Source: Plectrocnemia conspersa (Eukaryota > Arthropoda > Insecta > Trichoptera > Polycentropodidae). From it: a stretch of DNA of 64,000 bases. The notes under the pieces are model-generated. The model was not told the DNA's origin. It was given only the letters and a program-made list of their open reading frames with translations, and did not search any database. The stretch's first letter is position 1; each line of letters begins with the position of its first letter. This document shows, in pieces, positions 24,474 through 35,144 of this stretch. The position numbers and the translations under genes are program-made. The stretch covers positions 62,001 through 126,000 of the forward strand of contig VTFK01000090.1 in the NCBI GenBank assembly GCA_009617715.1, given 5' to 3'.

Positions 24474-27400
24474 TTATAAATTTGACTCCTCTAAATTATA
24501 ATCAGCATTTGAAAATCTGAAAAATATAATAAAACATTATATGAAGCAATAATTACCTTTGAAATTATTTTATTAATGAACTTACTTGTGCTCATGCGGA
24601 TTTTCTAAGATACTCTCAATGAAGTCTTCGTTGGGATCAAAATTGTTCCTCTCATATCCTAAATTATCATTGACTTCAACTTTAATAAATAAAAACAGAA
24701 TAATTATACATTAATTTAAGCAAAGTTAATATATTATACATAACATTACAATAATCTATACATACAATTATCCAAATAATTCTTTTCGAATTCTGGTGGA
24801 GCGTTAGAAAAGAATGGCGGTAGATCTTCATACTCAGTAGGAAACATCAAATCCCTATTAGATGTTTTTCTTCTTGTGTCTTCAATATCATCATCTAAAA
24901 CAGGTCTACAAAAATAATAATAAATAATATGTTTGGCATAAAATGTAATAAAATAAAATGTTATACTAACCTAAAAATGTTTGTAAACCAATTACTGTAC
25001 CTGTATACTATAAACAAGAACATTGAAAACATGAGTGTTATGCTTGCGAATATCATAACCCAAACAAAGATTATATGTGAGTCATTTGGCGGATAGTAAA
25101 TCTGAAATATAAATAGAAAATTGCAATATCTTAAAATAGTAATCAACATTAAATAGTTATTTTTAAAATAGGATATATTCAACATAAAATAATAATAAGA
25201 ATCAACATATAAGTGCATTTCGAATATGATCCATGTGATGGTTTTAATAACAGAAATAAGTTAATAATGCAACGCAAATGGATTTTTTCTATCTTTTAGA
25301 ATTGAGATGGTGTGACTTTATCAGTTATATTAATATAGATCTAGTGTCAATGTTAGGAGCCGGTGACTAATGTGGGAAAGCCCAGATGAATCTTAGTAGT
25401 ATAGCGGGTTGTCGAGTTAGTGGTCTAGAATTAAGTGGTTGTGATGGGCAAAGTCCTCACAGACCTAATATTATCATTGTTCAAAGTTGGTATGCTAGTG
25501 TTCAGCTCCTGCAAATCATTTATATGTTTCTTGCAAGCGGCTTTAACGAATGGTGAAAGAGTTTATTTTGACAAAATCCTCGTTCTTTAATGTACTTATC
25601 TGGAACGTGTATTTGTACAGGTGGCATCCATAAAAGAGTATTTGGTGATTAAATCAATGAGGACCATAATGTTATCAAGTTATTAAACCATTTGTTTGAA
25701 TGGGGATAATAATGAGTCTCTGAGTGAGCGTATCAATCCATAATCAATACTTTCCTTTGGACGAAGCTTGGGCGAAGACCAATTTAGATCAATAACCATA
25801 CATTGTTTCCTGTACCATCCCGTATTGTAAGAATGTATAATTTCGGGCCACCATCTGATATTGACAATGTATTAAATGCATAATACAATGCCTATTTTTT
25901 GATGCGTGCTTGAGATCATTGGTTTATTTTTTAATGAAAAAATTTACATTAATGGCTTTCGATAGTCTGCCGAGGCTATTGTAAGCATCTCATGTGTTCC
26001 AAAATAAAGATTTCACTACTATTTTGTTTGGCAATGCACCATTGTAATTATGGATTTTTAAAAGGCAATTGTATTGAAATATAAACAATAATTAAACTAG
26101 AAATATAAGTATGTATAATATCAACACTCAAAATGATTTAATGGAATATAAACTATGGACAAGATCACATGTATTGTTAATAAAAAGCACGAGAAGTCTA
26201 TGGAAATGCCTTTTCTTCTCCTAAATTAACTGGAATACATACAAGAACGGATAATAACCAAATATCTTTATATAAATGTTCCTATAGAACCTTTTCTGAA
26301 CTTTTTCGATTAAGTGGGTGTATTTGGTTACTCAAAGACTCCAAATTATAGTTCCTGATTCAAGAATGCTGCTAATTAAAGTGACATAGAGGACACAAAT
26401 AACTGACGAATTGGCAAAATGAAACACATTCTTCATAACATGGCCAAGAATCTTGGAAAAATTTTCACAGACGTTGATTATGTGTATAGAGAACCACCAC
26501 TTTTAAAAGTAATTCCGAGATCATTGGTAAAAGTTTTTCTAGTCAGAAAGTTCCCACCGAGATTATAGGAATATTCTAATGGTGAATGAGATCAGGAAAG
26601 TGGCATATTGTAACATTTAAATCAATTTGTAGATAAATAGCACCCGCAACATGCATTTAAACAATTTTAAATCATCGGCACATAAACAATTTTAAATCAT
26701 CGGCACATAAAAGATCACTGAAAATATTTTAACTGAAAATAGAAAAGGGTTCGCATTAACTTAGACATAAGACTCACTACTCATTCAAGCAGCACCGAAA
26801 TGTTAATTCTTCAAGGACTCCGCCACTTCAATTACTATTCTACCTTCCACTACTAATTCAACGGCCTATATCAACCTTTTCAATTCATCTAGACTCACCC
26901 GCATTATACTATACAACGCACTATATTATACAAACTATACTATACTATACAATATACTATACAAAACGCACTCCTATACAACGAGGTGGTTCACTCGGTC
27001 CTTCTCTACGGCGCCCCGATATGGGCACAAGCCACAAGAGTAGAGAGGACCAGGCTCACCCTGGCAAGAGTTCAGCGACGAAGCGCATTGAGGGTGGCCT
27101 CCGCGTACAGAACTGTGTCCGAGGACGCCGTACTAGCAATATGTGGCATACTGCCGTTGGATCTCCTCGCCCAAGAGAGACAGGAGATCTTCAACGGGCA
27201 AGACAGAGATGTCGCCAGAAGGCAATGTCAGCATGGAAGCGTAGATGGGACGAGTCCACCAAGGGAAGGTGGACGCACAGACTCGTCGGTGACCTTACCG
27301 CCTCGACGGGAAGGAAACACGTCGAGCTATCGTACCATCTGACACAAACGATGACCGGACACGGCTGCTTCGATCAATACACAATGAGGATCAGCAAGAC

Positions 27401-30400
27401 AGCTAGTGCCACGTGTCTCCACTGCGACACCTCTGAAGACGACGACGCAGAGCATACTGTCTTCAAGTGCGTGGTTGGCAAACAGAGGGTCATAGGATCA
27501 GCAGACACTATGGCCCAATCCATGCTGGAAAGCCGACGCAACTGGGAGGCATGGATGGACTATGCATCTGATGTATTGAAGGTAAAAGAGAAAGCTGAAA
27601 GACAGCGAAAGACAGCGGCCCTAACGGGACAGAGTCTCTAAACTGGACGAGCCGATGTGCAATATCGGAAAGATAGTACCGGCCGTTCAGGAGAGTGCTG
27701 GGGAGAGGTTTTAGTCGGTAGGTCACTGATAGTAGCGGAATCCGGCACAATCACCAGCAACCAAACGTCTCACTGGTTAACAAAATTACACCACATAGTC
27801 TTAAAACCACCTATCAGTGATTTTTACACTTCGTAATTGAAAAATATTTTCTGACATGAATGTTCTACTACTACGTTCTCGACTACTTATATAGTTTATA
27901 TAACAAAACGCAAGCGAAAAATATGAAGTTTGTGAAAAATTTAACAAAAAAAAAGGATTTTATTTAAAATAAGAAAGACTTGTACTATAATACATTTTTA
28001 AACAATTTAAAGTTTGTAATCAATATGTTTAATTTCTAAAATAGTTTTAGTATGAATCATAGTAAATCTTTAGTAACGATATATACAACATTTAGTAACA
28101 CTAATAACTGTTTAAGATAGTTCTTAATCAAATAAGTATATAATTTAGAATTTCATGTTATGCTTACCTCAAGATCATACTTGGACAGATTCATATTAAC
28201 GTTATATTTCTGCCACATTTCATCAAGATGCGCTGCGGTGAGCTCATAGTTGTTAGTTTCATTATCATAATTGATGCTAATTGAGTAATTTATGAATGTG
28301 CATAGTTCATTATTAACCCAGTTAAGATTGCACGGTCCAATTACGTGGTAGTCTACGTTGTCGTATCTAAAAAACACAGAAAACATATCAATGAAAATGA
28401 AAACATATTTGTTATTGAAAATAGAATATGTGGGTTTAAATGTTTACTGAAATAAAAAATACTTTGTTTTACATAATATTTTATTACAAACAAGAGTAGG
28501 ACAATATATTTTCAATAAGATACAACAATCAATGGTTAACAGAAAAAATTCTATCAAAACAAGTATGTATAATATATAAATATAAATACAGAAATTTTAG
28601 TATTATATATAATTATATAAGTACATTTTTAAAAGTTACAAATGGGACTAGAAAAGAACTGGAATATACTTATTTTTTTTGTATTTTCATTTTATGATAT
28701 GAATGAAATGGAAACGAGAGAAGAGAAGATTCTAACTATTAAAATCGCATAATATTTTTATATTTATAAAAATAATCTTCATAATATACATTTTTTTTAT
28801 ATTGAAACAATCTATGAATATACATTATTATATTGAATGATTACTATATTTTCAATACTAATACTTGATTAATTAATATTTATTGCGTTAATGCCCAAAT
28901 CCCAATTGTAACGTTTTACAATACAATCATTTCTTAATATAAGTCCACATACAACAATCTAAATATAAGTATACGTTTATTATTTTATCATATAAATCGA
29001 ATTAAAAACATTGATTAGGCCTTTATGAGTTTAACAATACAAGAAAAAGGTAGCAAAATGTTTTAAATGCATATATTTCGTACATGATATGTTAATTTTA
29101 TGTATATAATACATTCGAGGTATTTGATTATGTTTGTACAGTTCGCGTTAATTTATCTATATTATTTAATACATCAAACATTTCAACTAGCAGGCTATTA
29201 ACTAACATTTTTAAAAAGTAGTCACTTTGATTCATAGATCAATACAAACAAATGTTAAAACACATCACTATTTGTGTTATAACTAATACTATGAAAATGC
29301 TCTATTGAGATCATACATTACAATGACTAGGAATAATCATATTTTTAAACATTATTAATAAATATAGTTTTCACAATCTATGAAAACATTAATACTGTAT
29401 TTATAAAACATTTTATGCTTCGTATTCATACATAATGAGTTGTTTATATCTCCGTACATATGTATGTACATAACAATTGTACTCATCTGTTTTATTTCAA
29501 ACTAACTTCTCCTCTACTATTTTATCCTGCTTGTGCTCAATGGGTTCGTGTTCCAACAAGAAAGCGCTCTCTTGTTGGCTGTAACTATCGTGCCTAATCT
29601 TCTCTTCGTGTCCTGAAAAGGGTATGAAATGAGTCGATGAGCTCTCGACGGAGGCCCCCGATCACAAAGGCGTCGGATTGGAATTGCCAATCTTACCGTC
29701 TCTCTTGTGATTTGCAGCCACGTGCTCGTGACTGCTCAGTGCCAGCTAGGTTTGCGACTGAACCATAGATATGCTCGTGGATTCAGTCATAGCGTGAGTC
29801 GAGATCTTCTCGTTGGTGGAATCGTACAATGGAAACTCGCAACACATTATAAACTTCAACGTTTTGGGTACTTCCACATAAATAGCGGGCGGAATCGGTA
29901 TCAGAGGAGAGGTGGACGATTTGTAATATCTGTAATCAGGGTTGTCTTTATACTTCTCGTCAGCCGATCTTTCCAATAGAGGTATGCCGGATAAGAATAA
30001 TATAATGAGGGTTGTAAAGATGGGCGATAGAATAGCAATCCATTCCATTCCGTGTATGACGTTGATCGAAATGATGAATATTCCCCACCAGAGTACAATC
30101 TCGCCGAAGTAATTTGGATGTCTCGATAAGCCCCATAGTCCGTCATTACACCACTTTCCACTATTAGCAGGATCTTGTCTGAACTGGAACTTTTGTAGAT
30201 CTGCGTAGGTTTCGACTAAGAGTCCGATGATGAATATTCCAGTACCGGCCGAATCTAAAGTGGTCATAGTTTTGGGCGCTCGTGGGTACGAATGATGCGG
30301 AGAGTTGACTATGATGACCGGAAGACTGACTATATAGACCCAGAAGGCTTGGAAGGTATAAAAAACGCCAAATCTGACTATATTACTCTTCCTGTCTTCA

Positions 30401-32415
30401 AACTGCTTATCTCTCCCTATCTGTACAATCCTGTACATGAGATATCCGGACAGACGTATTCCCCATAAGCAGACAAAAACGGTGACCATCAGTTGTCTGC
30501 TATCGTAAGTCCTGTTGTTGCTACCTCCTTGACCCAAGCAAAAGGTAACCAGAGCGATTATAATGAAATTAGCTCCGCCGGTGAAGTCAGTCAGCTTATC
30601 GAACTGAAAAGCTGCTGCAATCACAAAAAAGATCACTTGCAAGACTATAGTGACCATGGCGCTGATGGCCAGGTTATTTTTATCCAATAACGGAATCATT
30701 TCGTTGATTTATTCACCTCAATAATCAATTAAAAGTTCATTATATTTAGCGTTGAAATCAATAGTCTGCATTGCTGCAGTGAAACGCATCGTTGCTGTTT
30801 AATTTTAAAACGCATCGGCAAGCGTCGGTAAAACAGTAACCCACTTTATCGTTTATATTTATTTTTTGTTTTTTTTTAAACTGTCAATATAACAAAAAAA
30901 ATGTTATCAGTTTTTATTATATGTTTATGTCATTTCAGTTGTACTTTTTCGTTGATGATTATTTTTATTTATTTTTTTGTATGAAGGTCGAATCGGAAGT
31001 ACGTCACTCTAAATGTACCGGCCGCCGTTGACAGTTCCGCCACTTCCGCTAATTGACCGAAAGAAGTATAATGCACAGCCATGAATCGATCGGCGTGTGA
31101 GAAAATACGCAGTTCTGAACGTCAATCAAAACTGACGCATGCCGACGAGGCGGACGCGCGGATATACGAAAATAGCTGCGCATTTACAGATTCCAGAAGC
31201 GCGCCTGCGTCATTTCCAGCGCCCAGTGTTGCCATAATATTAATAATTTATTTTATAGATAAAAAACGTTTATTCCAAAAACTAGTCAGTACCGAGCACT
31301 CTTTTTTATAAATATATTGCATTAATATTAAAGAGCCTTAAAAACGTTTTGATAGATTTTAAAGGATTTCTTTTTACACACGAATGTCAAGATTAAGGGA
31401 TAGGTTGAAATAACTGGTTTTGCTGATAACACGCTTGGCGTCTTATGTACATATGTATGTATCTTACTTAGTATGTAATAAGATGTACTTACATTGTTAT
31501 ATTGGGATCAACAGTAATGTTTTTCTCGTCGCAGAATAAATCAGCAATAGCAGCTAAATTATATCTAAACTCCTCTGAAACATTAGCCACAAAATCGTGA
31601 TGCTCTCTTCCCCAAAGATATATCATTGAGTTCTCATAGGGATATATTACATTTGGAGCTGGGGTCGTTGGTGGCGCTTGAGTAGTTATTTCCTTTACAC
31701 CTTAAATATAAAATTAGCGTTGCCATTATCACTATAAATATGAAAAATATGCTGAAAATACAATTTAAATATTGTTTTTTACCAATAGATCTAGCTTTAA
31801 TTTCGAATCCTGTGTTTAGAAGATTCGTATACGCTTGAAGTTTCATGTAAATTTCATTAGTAGGAATTCGATATTTTCTCTCTTCATTTAAATAGTACTC
31901 AAAAACAAGTGCTTCACTATTGGGAGTCGACTTTTCACCTATTTGCAATTATTAAAATTGATTCATATTACAAATAACGTTTATATTATTTACAAATACA
32001 TGACGAAATATTACCTGCTTTGATCTGTAGAAAATCTCCGCTGATTTCCAAAAACTTTATTATTATTTCAATTCCATAGCTTTCTTTACTACTTTTTTAC
32101 GCTCCATTCATATACTCCCCTGGTATATGGATCCGGATAATCCGGAGGTGTAATGAGTGTATACTCAAAAGGTGTAACTGTATAACTTTTCCATACGTCT
32201 CTAGTTAAACTTCCCGCTAATGTTTTATTGAATTCATTTTTAACAACGTTTTCCTCGTCTAAGGTGTAAATAAAGTTTAATATCTTATTTATACAACATT
32301 CAACACAATTTAGTTATTAATATTTAATGCATGACTCACCGTTCGCTTTTATAATTCCACATGTTAAAATTAGCAAATAGCACAAAATAAATACGTTTAA
32401 CATATTTTTTTCCAT
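24474..32415 (-). CDS. Single-pass type I membrane glycoprotein, possibly alpha/epsilon-sarcoglycan-like; exon 2 frameshift
   Basis: Nine exons: 32340-32415, 32015-32258, 31783-31938, 31493-31700, 28168-28366, 24971-25101, 24766-24905, 24586-24679, 24474-24516. All junction phases agree except inside exon 2. The protein is about 400 aa: signal peptide ([19 protein letters not shown]), an ectodomain with several N-glycosylation sites (NKT, NVS, NIT, NYS, NET) and few cysteines, one transmembrane helix ([20 protein letters not shown]), and an acidic cytosolic tail. PPNDS before the helix and [17 protein letters not shown] after it loosely resemble the same places in alpha/epsilon-sarcoglycans (dystrophin complex). 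That assignment is tentative. Exon 2 has one A too many in a run of six (around 32094-32099): GVYEWSVKK is followed by a stop, while removing one A restores the frame. Intron 4 hosts the DUF1295 gene; intron 5 hosts retroelement debris. Confidence 0.65.
25300..26050 (-). mobile_element. Decayed gypsy-like LTR retrotransposon pol fragment
   Basis: In intron 5 of the sarcoglycan-like gene the minus strand carries broken coding segments. One of them, [18 protein letters not shown] (about 25623-25678), resembles the catalytic-core start of Ty3/gypsy integrases, where an I-V-I-D-x-x-T-K-F motif is usual. An upstream piece ([15 protein letters not shown]) could be the RNase H region. Stops and frameshifts are frequent and no LTRs were recognised. 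It is an inference from short motifs. Confidence 0.35.
26659..26708. repeat. 25-bp direct tandem duplication
   Basis: AAACAATTTTAAATCATCGG plus CACAT occurs twice in perfect tandem (26659-26683, 26684-26708), within intron 5 of the sarcoglycan-like gene. The perfect identity suggests a recent slippage or duplication event. Confidence 0.85.
26986..27641 (+). mobile_element. 3' end of a non-LTR retrotransposon (R1/Jockey-type), 5'-truncated
   Basis: A GC-rich block in AT-rich intronic DNA encodes the C-terminal part of a non-LTR reverse-transcriptase ORF. The first part, from 26986, reads [14 protein letters not shown] and [17 protein letters not shown], typical of the region after the polymerase domain. 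After a frameshift near 27190-27205 the second frame continues with [11 protein letters not shown] and a CCHC-like knuckle [19 protein letters not shown], ending at 27641. Absence of the polymerase domain fits 5' truncation during insertion. The 3' tail probably extends to about 27780. The left flank (26885-26960) is a TACTATA-rich simple sequence. It is antisense to the host gene and inactive. Confidence 0.85.
29497..30699 (-). CDS. DUF1295 / steroid 5-alpha-reductase-like membrane enzyme with in-frame TAG and C-terminal extension
   Basis: The ORF from 30699 runs 317 codons to a TAG at 29746-29748. It has several hydrophobic segments and the family signature [15 protein letters not shown] (HPNYFGE at residues 194-200), typical of DUF1295 proteins related to steroid 5-alpha-reductases and methyltransferases with NADPH-type C-terminal folds. 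The substrate is unknown. After TAG the same frame stays open for 16 codons ([16 protein letters not shown]), reaches a GTAAGA donor at 29696, and after an 84-nt intron (acceptor TTTTCAG) resumes at 29612 in matching phase for 37 more residues ([14 protein letters not shown] ... VEEKLV) to TGA at 29497-29499. So the exon pair codes beyond a stop: readthrough, nonsense allele, or an unseen isoform. The gene lies in intron 4 of the sarcoglycan-like gene, same strand. Confidence 0.88.
30700..31250 (-). promoter_or_regulatory. Putative promoter/5' UTR of the DUF1295 gene
   Basis: Upstream of the DUF1295 start codon, mainly 30970-31225, the sequence is clearly GC-richer, with CpGs and ACGTCA-type strings (gtacgtcactc, tgacgcatgc). 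It lies inside intron 4 of the sarcoglycan-like gene, so it probably drives the nested gene independently. The plus-strand ORF at 31081-31311 is compositional and has no recognised domain. Confidence 0.45.
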
Positions 32416-33813
32416 ATTTAGAATCACATAACATTACACTTATTATAGCACGTGTTCTAACGGATCTTTAAACGTACACGTTTTCTTTGGTAGTAAGAAT
32501 GCCAATCAACAATATATCAAACAATCCTTCTTGAAAAATATTTTTACTGATTCTCAGTGCGTAATCTCAATATTTTATCAAATAAATGTCTCTATAGATT
32601 AGATAAATATTTATCTGTGTTATTTTATTATCTTTATAAATGCGAAGAAAATCATGTTTGACTCATGTATCGATACAACAGTTTTGAATAGAGATAACAT
32701 CAACTTAGATTTATACAATAAAGCAATATTTACTTTTTTTTGATAATAAATGGTCCAAAAATAGTGTTACCTGGAATAAAAATAAAGATTTAATGGCAAT
32801 TAAAATGCGATTAGTTCAAAAGTCAATGTTGGTATGCACATATGTACATAGAATCGGAAGACAGTTCTTCAGAAAGAGTACTCAAAAGTAAGCATGTTTA
32901 GCGACAGAAAGAAATAGCAATGAAATATTGTTTTTTTTTTAAATTTAGAGTATACGTTTGAATTACGTTCTATATTTATTCCTAAATTAGAATATTTTGA
33001 CCGTATAAATATTGCAAAATAGACTTAATTGTTTTGTGCCATGGTTCTGCGTCATAGTGGACTTAAGTTCGAATGAGACGGCTGGCCTGGACTAAAATCT
33101 GACGAATGAAGTGGAAGGGTAACTCCGGACACGATGTTGCCCTATTGATGGTCTAGGTTCAAAATGAATCGCTGATGTCATTTTATTGAGCTCCACTAAT
33201 AATAGACTCAAGGTCTGAACTTAAATGTAGTCTCAAGTTGGAAGTGCGATGTTCCAAAATATAAACGGTGTTTATGAGAGGAAAGCAAAAATTATCATAC
33301 CTGCTCTGAAAAAACGTTGCCAGACAATGACATTCATTGTCTATATGTACTTGTTCAAACAATATTGATCACTAATGATTATAATAATAACAAGTACAAA
33401 GTTTTTCAGTAAACTTATATCTAAACTGTTGGGGCCTATTTACGTTTAAATTTAGATTTTGTTATGGCCAAAACACTGGCGTGACGGTTTTTTCTCTCCA
33501 CTGGCAATCTTCCAAGCATTCTTTCGCGTCGTCTCGCGTCCATATTTTAAACATGTAAACAACTCATATCATCAATAAAAACATTACTGCAGCGGCTTAA
33601 TCTGTGTCTAATTGCCACGCGTCACCATCCCATTGCCAAAAACCCTAACATTTTTAAACGTGGTCGCATAAATTGTGTCTTACGCGCAATCGTAATCTCC
33701 AATGTAAAGGTGTTTTAAAATTAAAGCAAGATTTGAATTTGCCGTCATTTGTGCAATACATGTTGGCAACCCTGAAAAAAAATTTGACAGCTGAGAGCTT
33801 AGGGTAAGTAAAA
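32416..33813. other. Intergenic between the sarcoglycan-like gene and the mariner relic
   Basis: It holds the promoter of the sarcoglycan-like gene (just above 32415). Blocks of less AT-rich, stop-filled sequence occur at about 33040-33270 and 33480-33780. They may be 5' parts of the transposon remnant that follows. No gene was recognised. Confidence 0.4.
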
Positions 33814-34290
33814 ATGGAGCGTTACACGATACAACGTGTTTTCATTATAGAACAATATCTCAAAAATAATAAAAGTTTGGCGGCCGCAATTCGAAAATTT
33901 AATACAAAATATGGTCGGAATAGTGTTTTAAGTTCGTCAACTGCGAAGAGGTTAATTGAAAAATTCAAACACACTGGCCGTTCAAGTGTTAATATCAAAG
34001 CAGTGCGTGAGAGTGTTGGTGAAAATCCCGGAACGTCAATTCGGCGTCGTGGACAAGAATTGCAAATTTCAAGAAGCTCTTTACAGTGTATACTCACAAA
34101 AGGTCTGTGTCTCCATGCTTACAAAATTCAACTAACACAACAACAAGCCTAATAACCATGCACAACGAAGAGATTTCGTTGAATTTAATTTCGTTCATTA
34201 ATTTACGGACAAAATGGAAAGCCGCTTCCTCAGACATCTAACGGTCCTCTCGACGTAACTCCGCTTGGTGTAATTTCAGCTGAACACTCG
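33814..34290 (+). mobile_element. Mariner/Tc1-type transposase relic (N-terminal helix-turn-helix part)
   Basis: The 112-codon ORF 33814-34152 starts MERYTIQRVFIIEQYLKNNK and contains NPGTSIRRRGQELQISRSSL and LHAYKIQLTQQ. This is the paired helix-turn-helix DNA-binding region of mariner-like transposases. A stop and frameshift follow at once; the next frame shows HAQRRDFVEF and, after a deletion, a possible trace of the region near the last catalytic acid (34230-34265). The DDE/D core is missing, so it is inactive. No inverted repeat pair was identified. Confidence 0.75.
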
Positions 34291-35144
34291 TTTATTCAGA
34301 AACGAAGTAGTAGTTCTATATTAAGTAAGTTCCTGGCTGAAATGTCTGAAGAAAATGATTCAGTACTTCAGCGTTCTGGCTTATATACTCTTGATCATTG
34401 GGTGGTAGTGCAACATACCTCCTATTCCTTAGTCTTCTAACCAATATGATGATTCGAGGCAGAACCAGACTCCTTATTATTGTTTAATACATATCTTATT
34501 GGGCTCGTTAGCGAAAATCCGTGTAACGGTAAATATGAAATGTAAAAATTGACCACTTCGTCATTTTACAGACGATGGTCCTGATAATTTAATTTTGATT
34601 TTAATAACTACATCTTAAAAATAAAAATAATTTAATTTATTTTATTTTGGAAATCAATAAAACAAAAGTATATAACTTAATTATATTTATATTAACCATT
34701 AATATAGATAGCTTATTTATATGGTAACAAATATGTATGTACTCATTACATTTTAGGCACATTGGAAACATTTTAACTTTTATCCCAAAAGTAATTCAAT
34801 CTAACTTGAATAGTATAAAAAACCTTAAAAATAAATATTTCAATATAAATATATTTTCAAAATATGTTTAAAAGTAAAAATGGTAACTATAAGTTTAACA
34901 TATGGCGAATAATAAATAATTTATAAAACAATTTCAATATCATGTATTATAAAAATGACTTTATCTTAAACTAAAAATAAATTGTGTATTTAAAGAACCT
35001 ACTAAAAATGTATCAAAGTAAAACATTAACATTTGATAAAAAAAAACAGTAGTTTCTGAATAAAGTGTAATTTAAATCCCTTTTGACCCAATATTTTAAA
35101 AAATGTGGTCATTAATTAGTTATTAAAAAAATAAAAAAATATTG
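34291..35144. other. Intergenic, Nox5 3' flank
   Basis: It runs from mixed sequence to strongly AT-rich DNA and must include the Nox5 3' UTR (just below 35145). Nothing else recognised. Confidence 0.45.

Noticed and set aside
29746..30699. Horizontal transfer of the DUF1295 gene from bacteria (long single exon, higher GC)
   Set aside because: DUF1295 proteins occur in animals, the GC matches the Irk and Nox5 exons, and the gene has a spliced downstream coding exon.
31081..31311. Plus-strand ORF upstream of the DUF1295 gene
   Set aside because: It lies in a promoter-like GC-rich stretch, runs into AT-rich DNA and has no domain, signal peptide or splice context.
32085..32105. A tiny intron as the explanation for the exon 2 frameshift in the sarcoglycan-like gene
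   Set aside because: A GTAAAA donor and a TAG acceptor exist, but they would define an intron of under 15 nt, too short for splicing. A one-base homopolymer indel explains the phase exactly.
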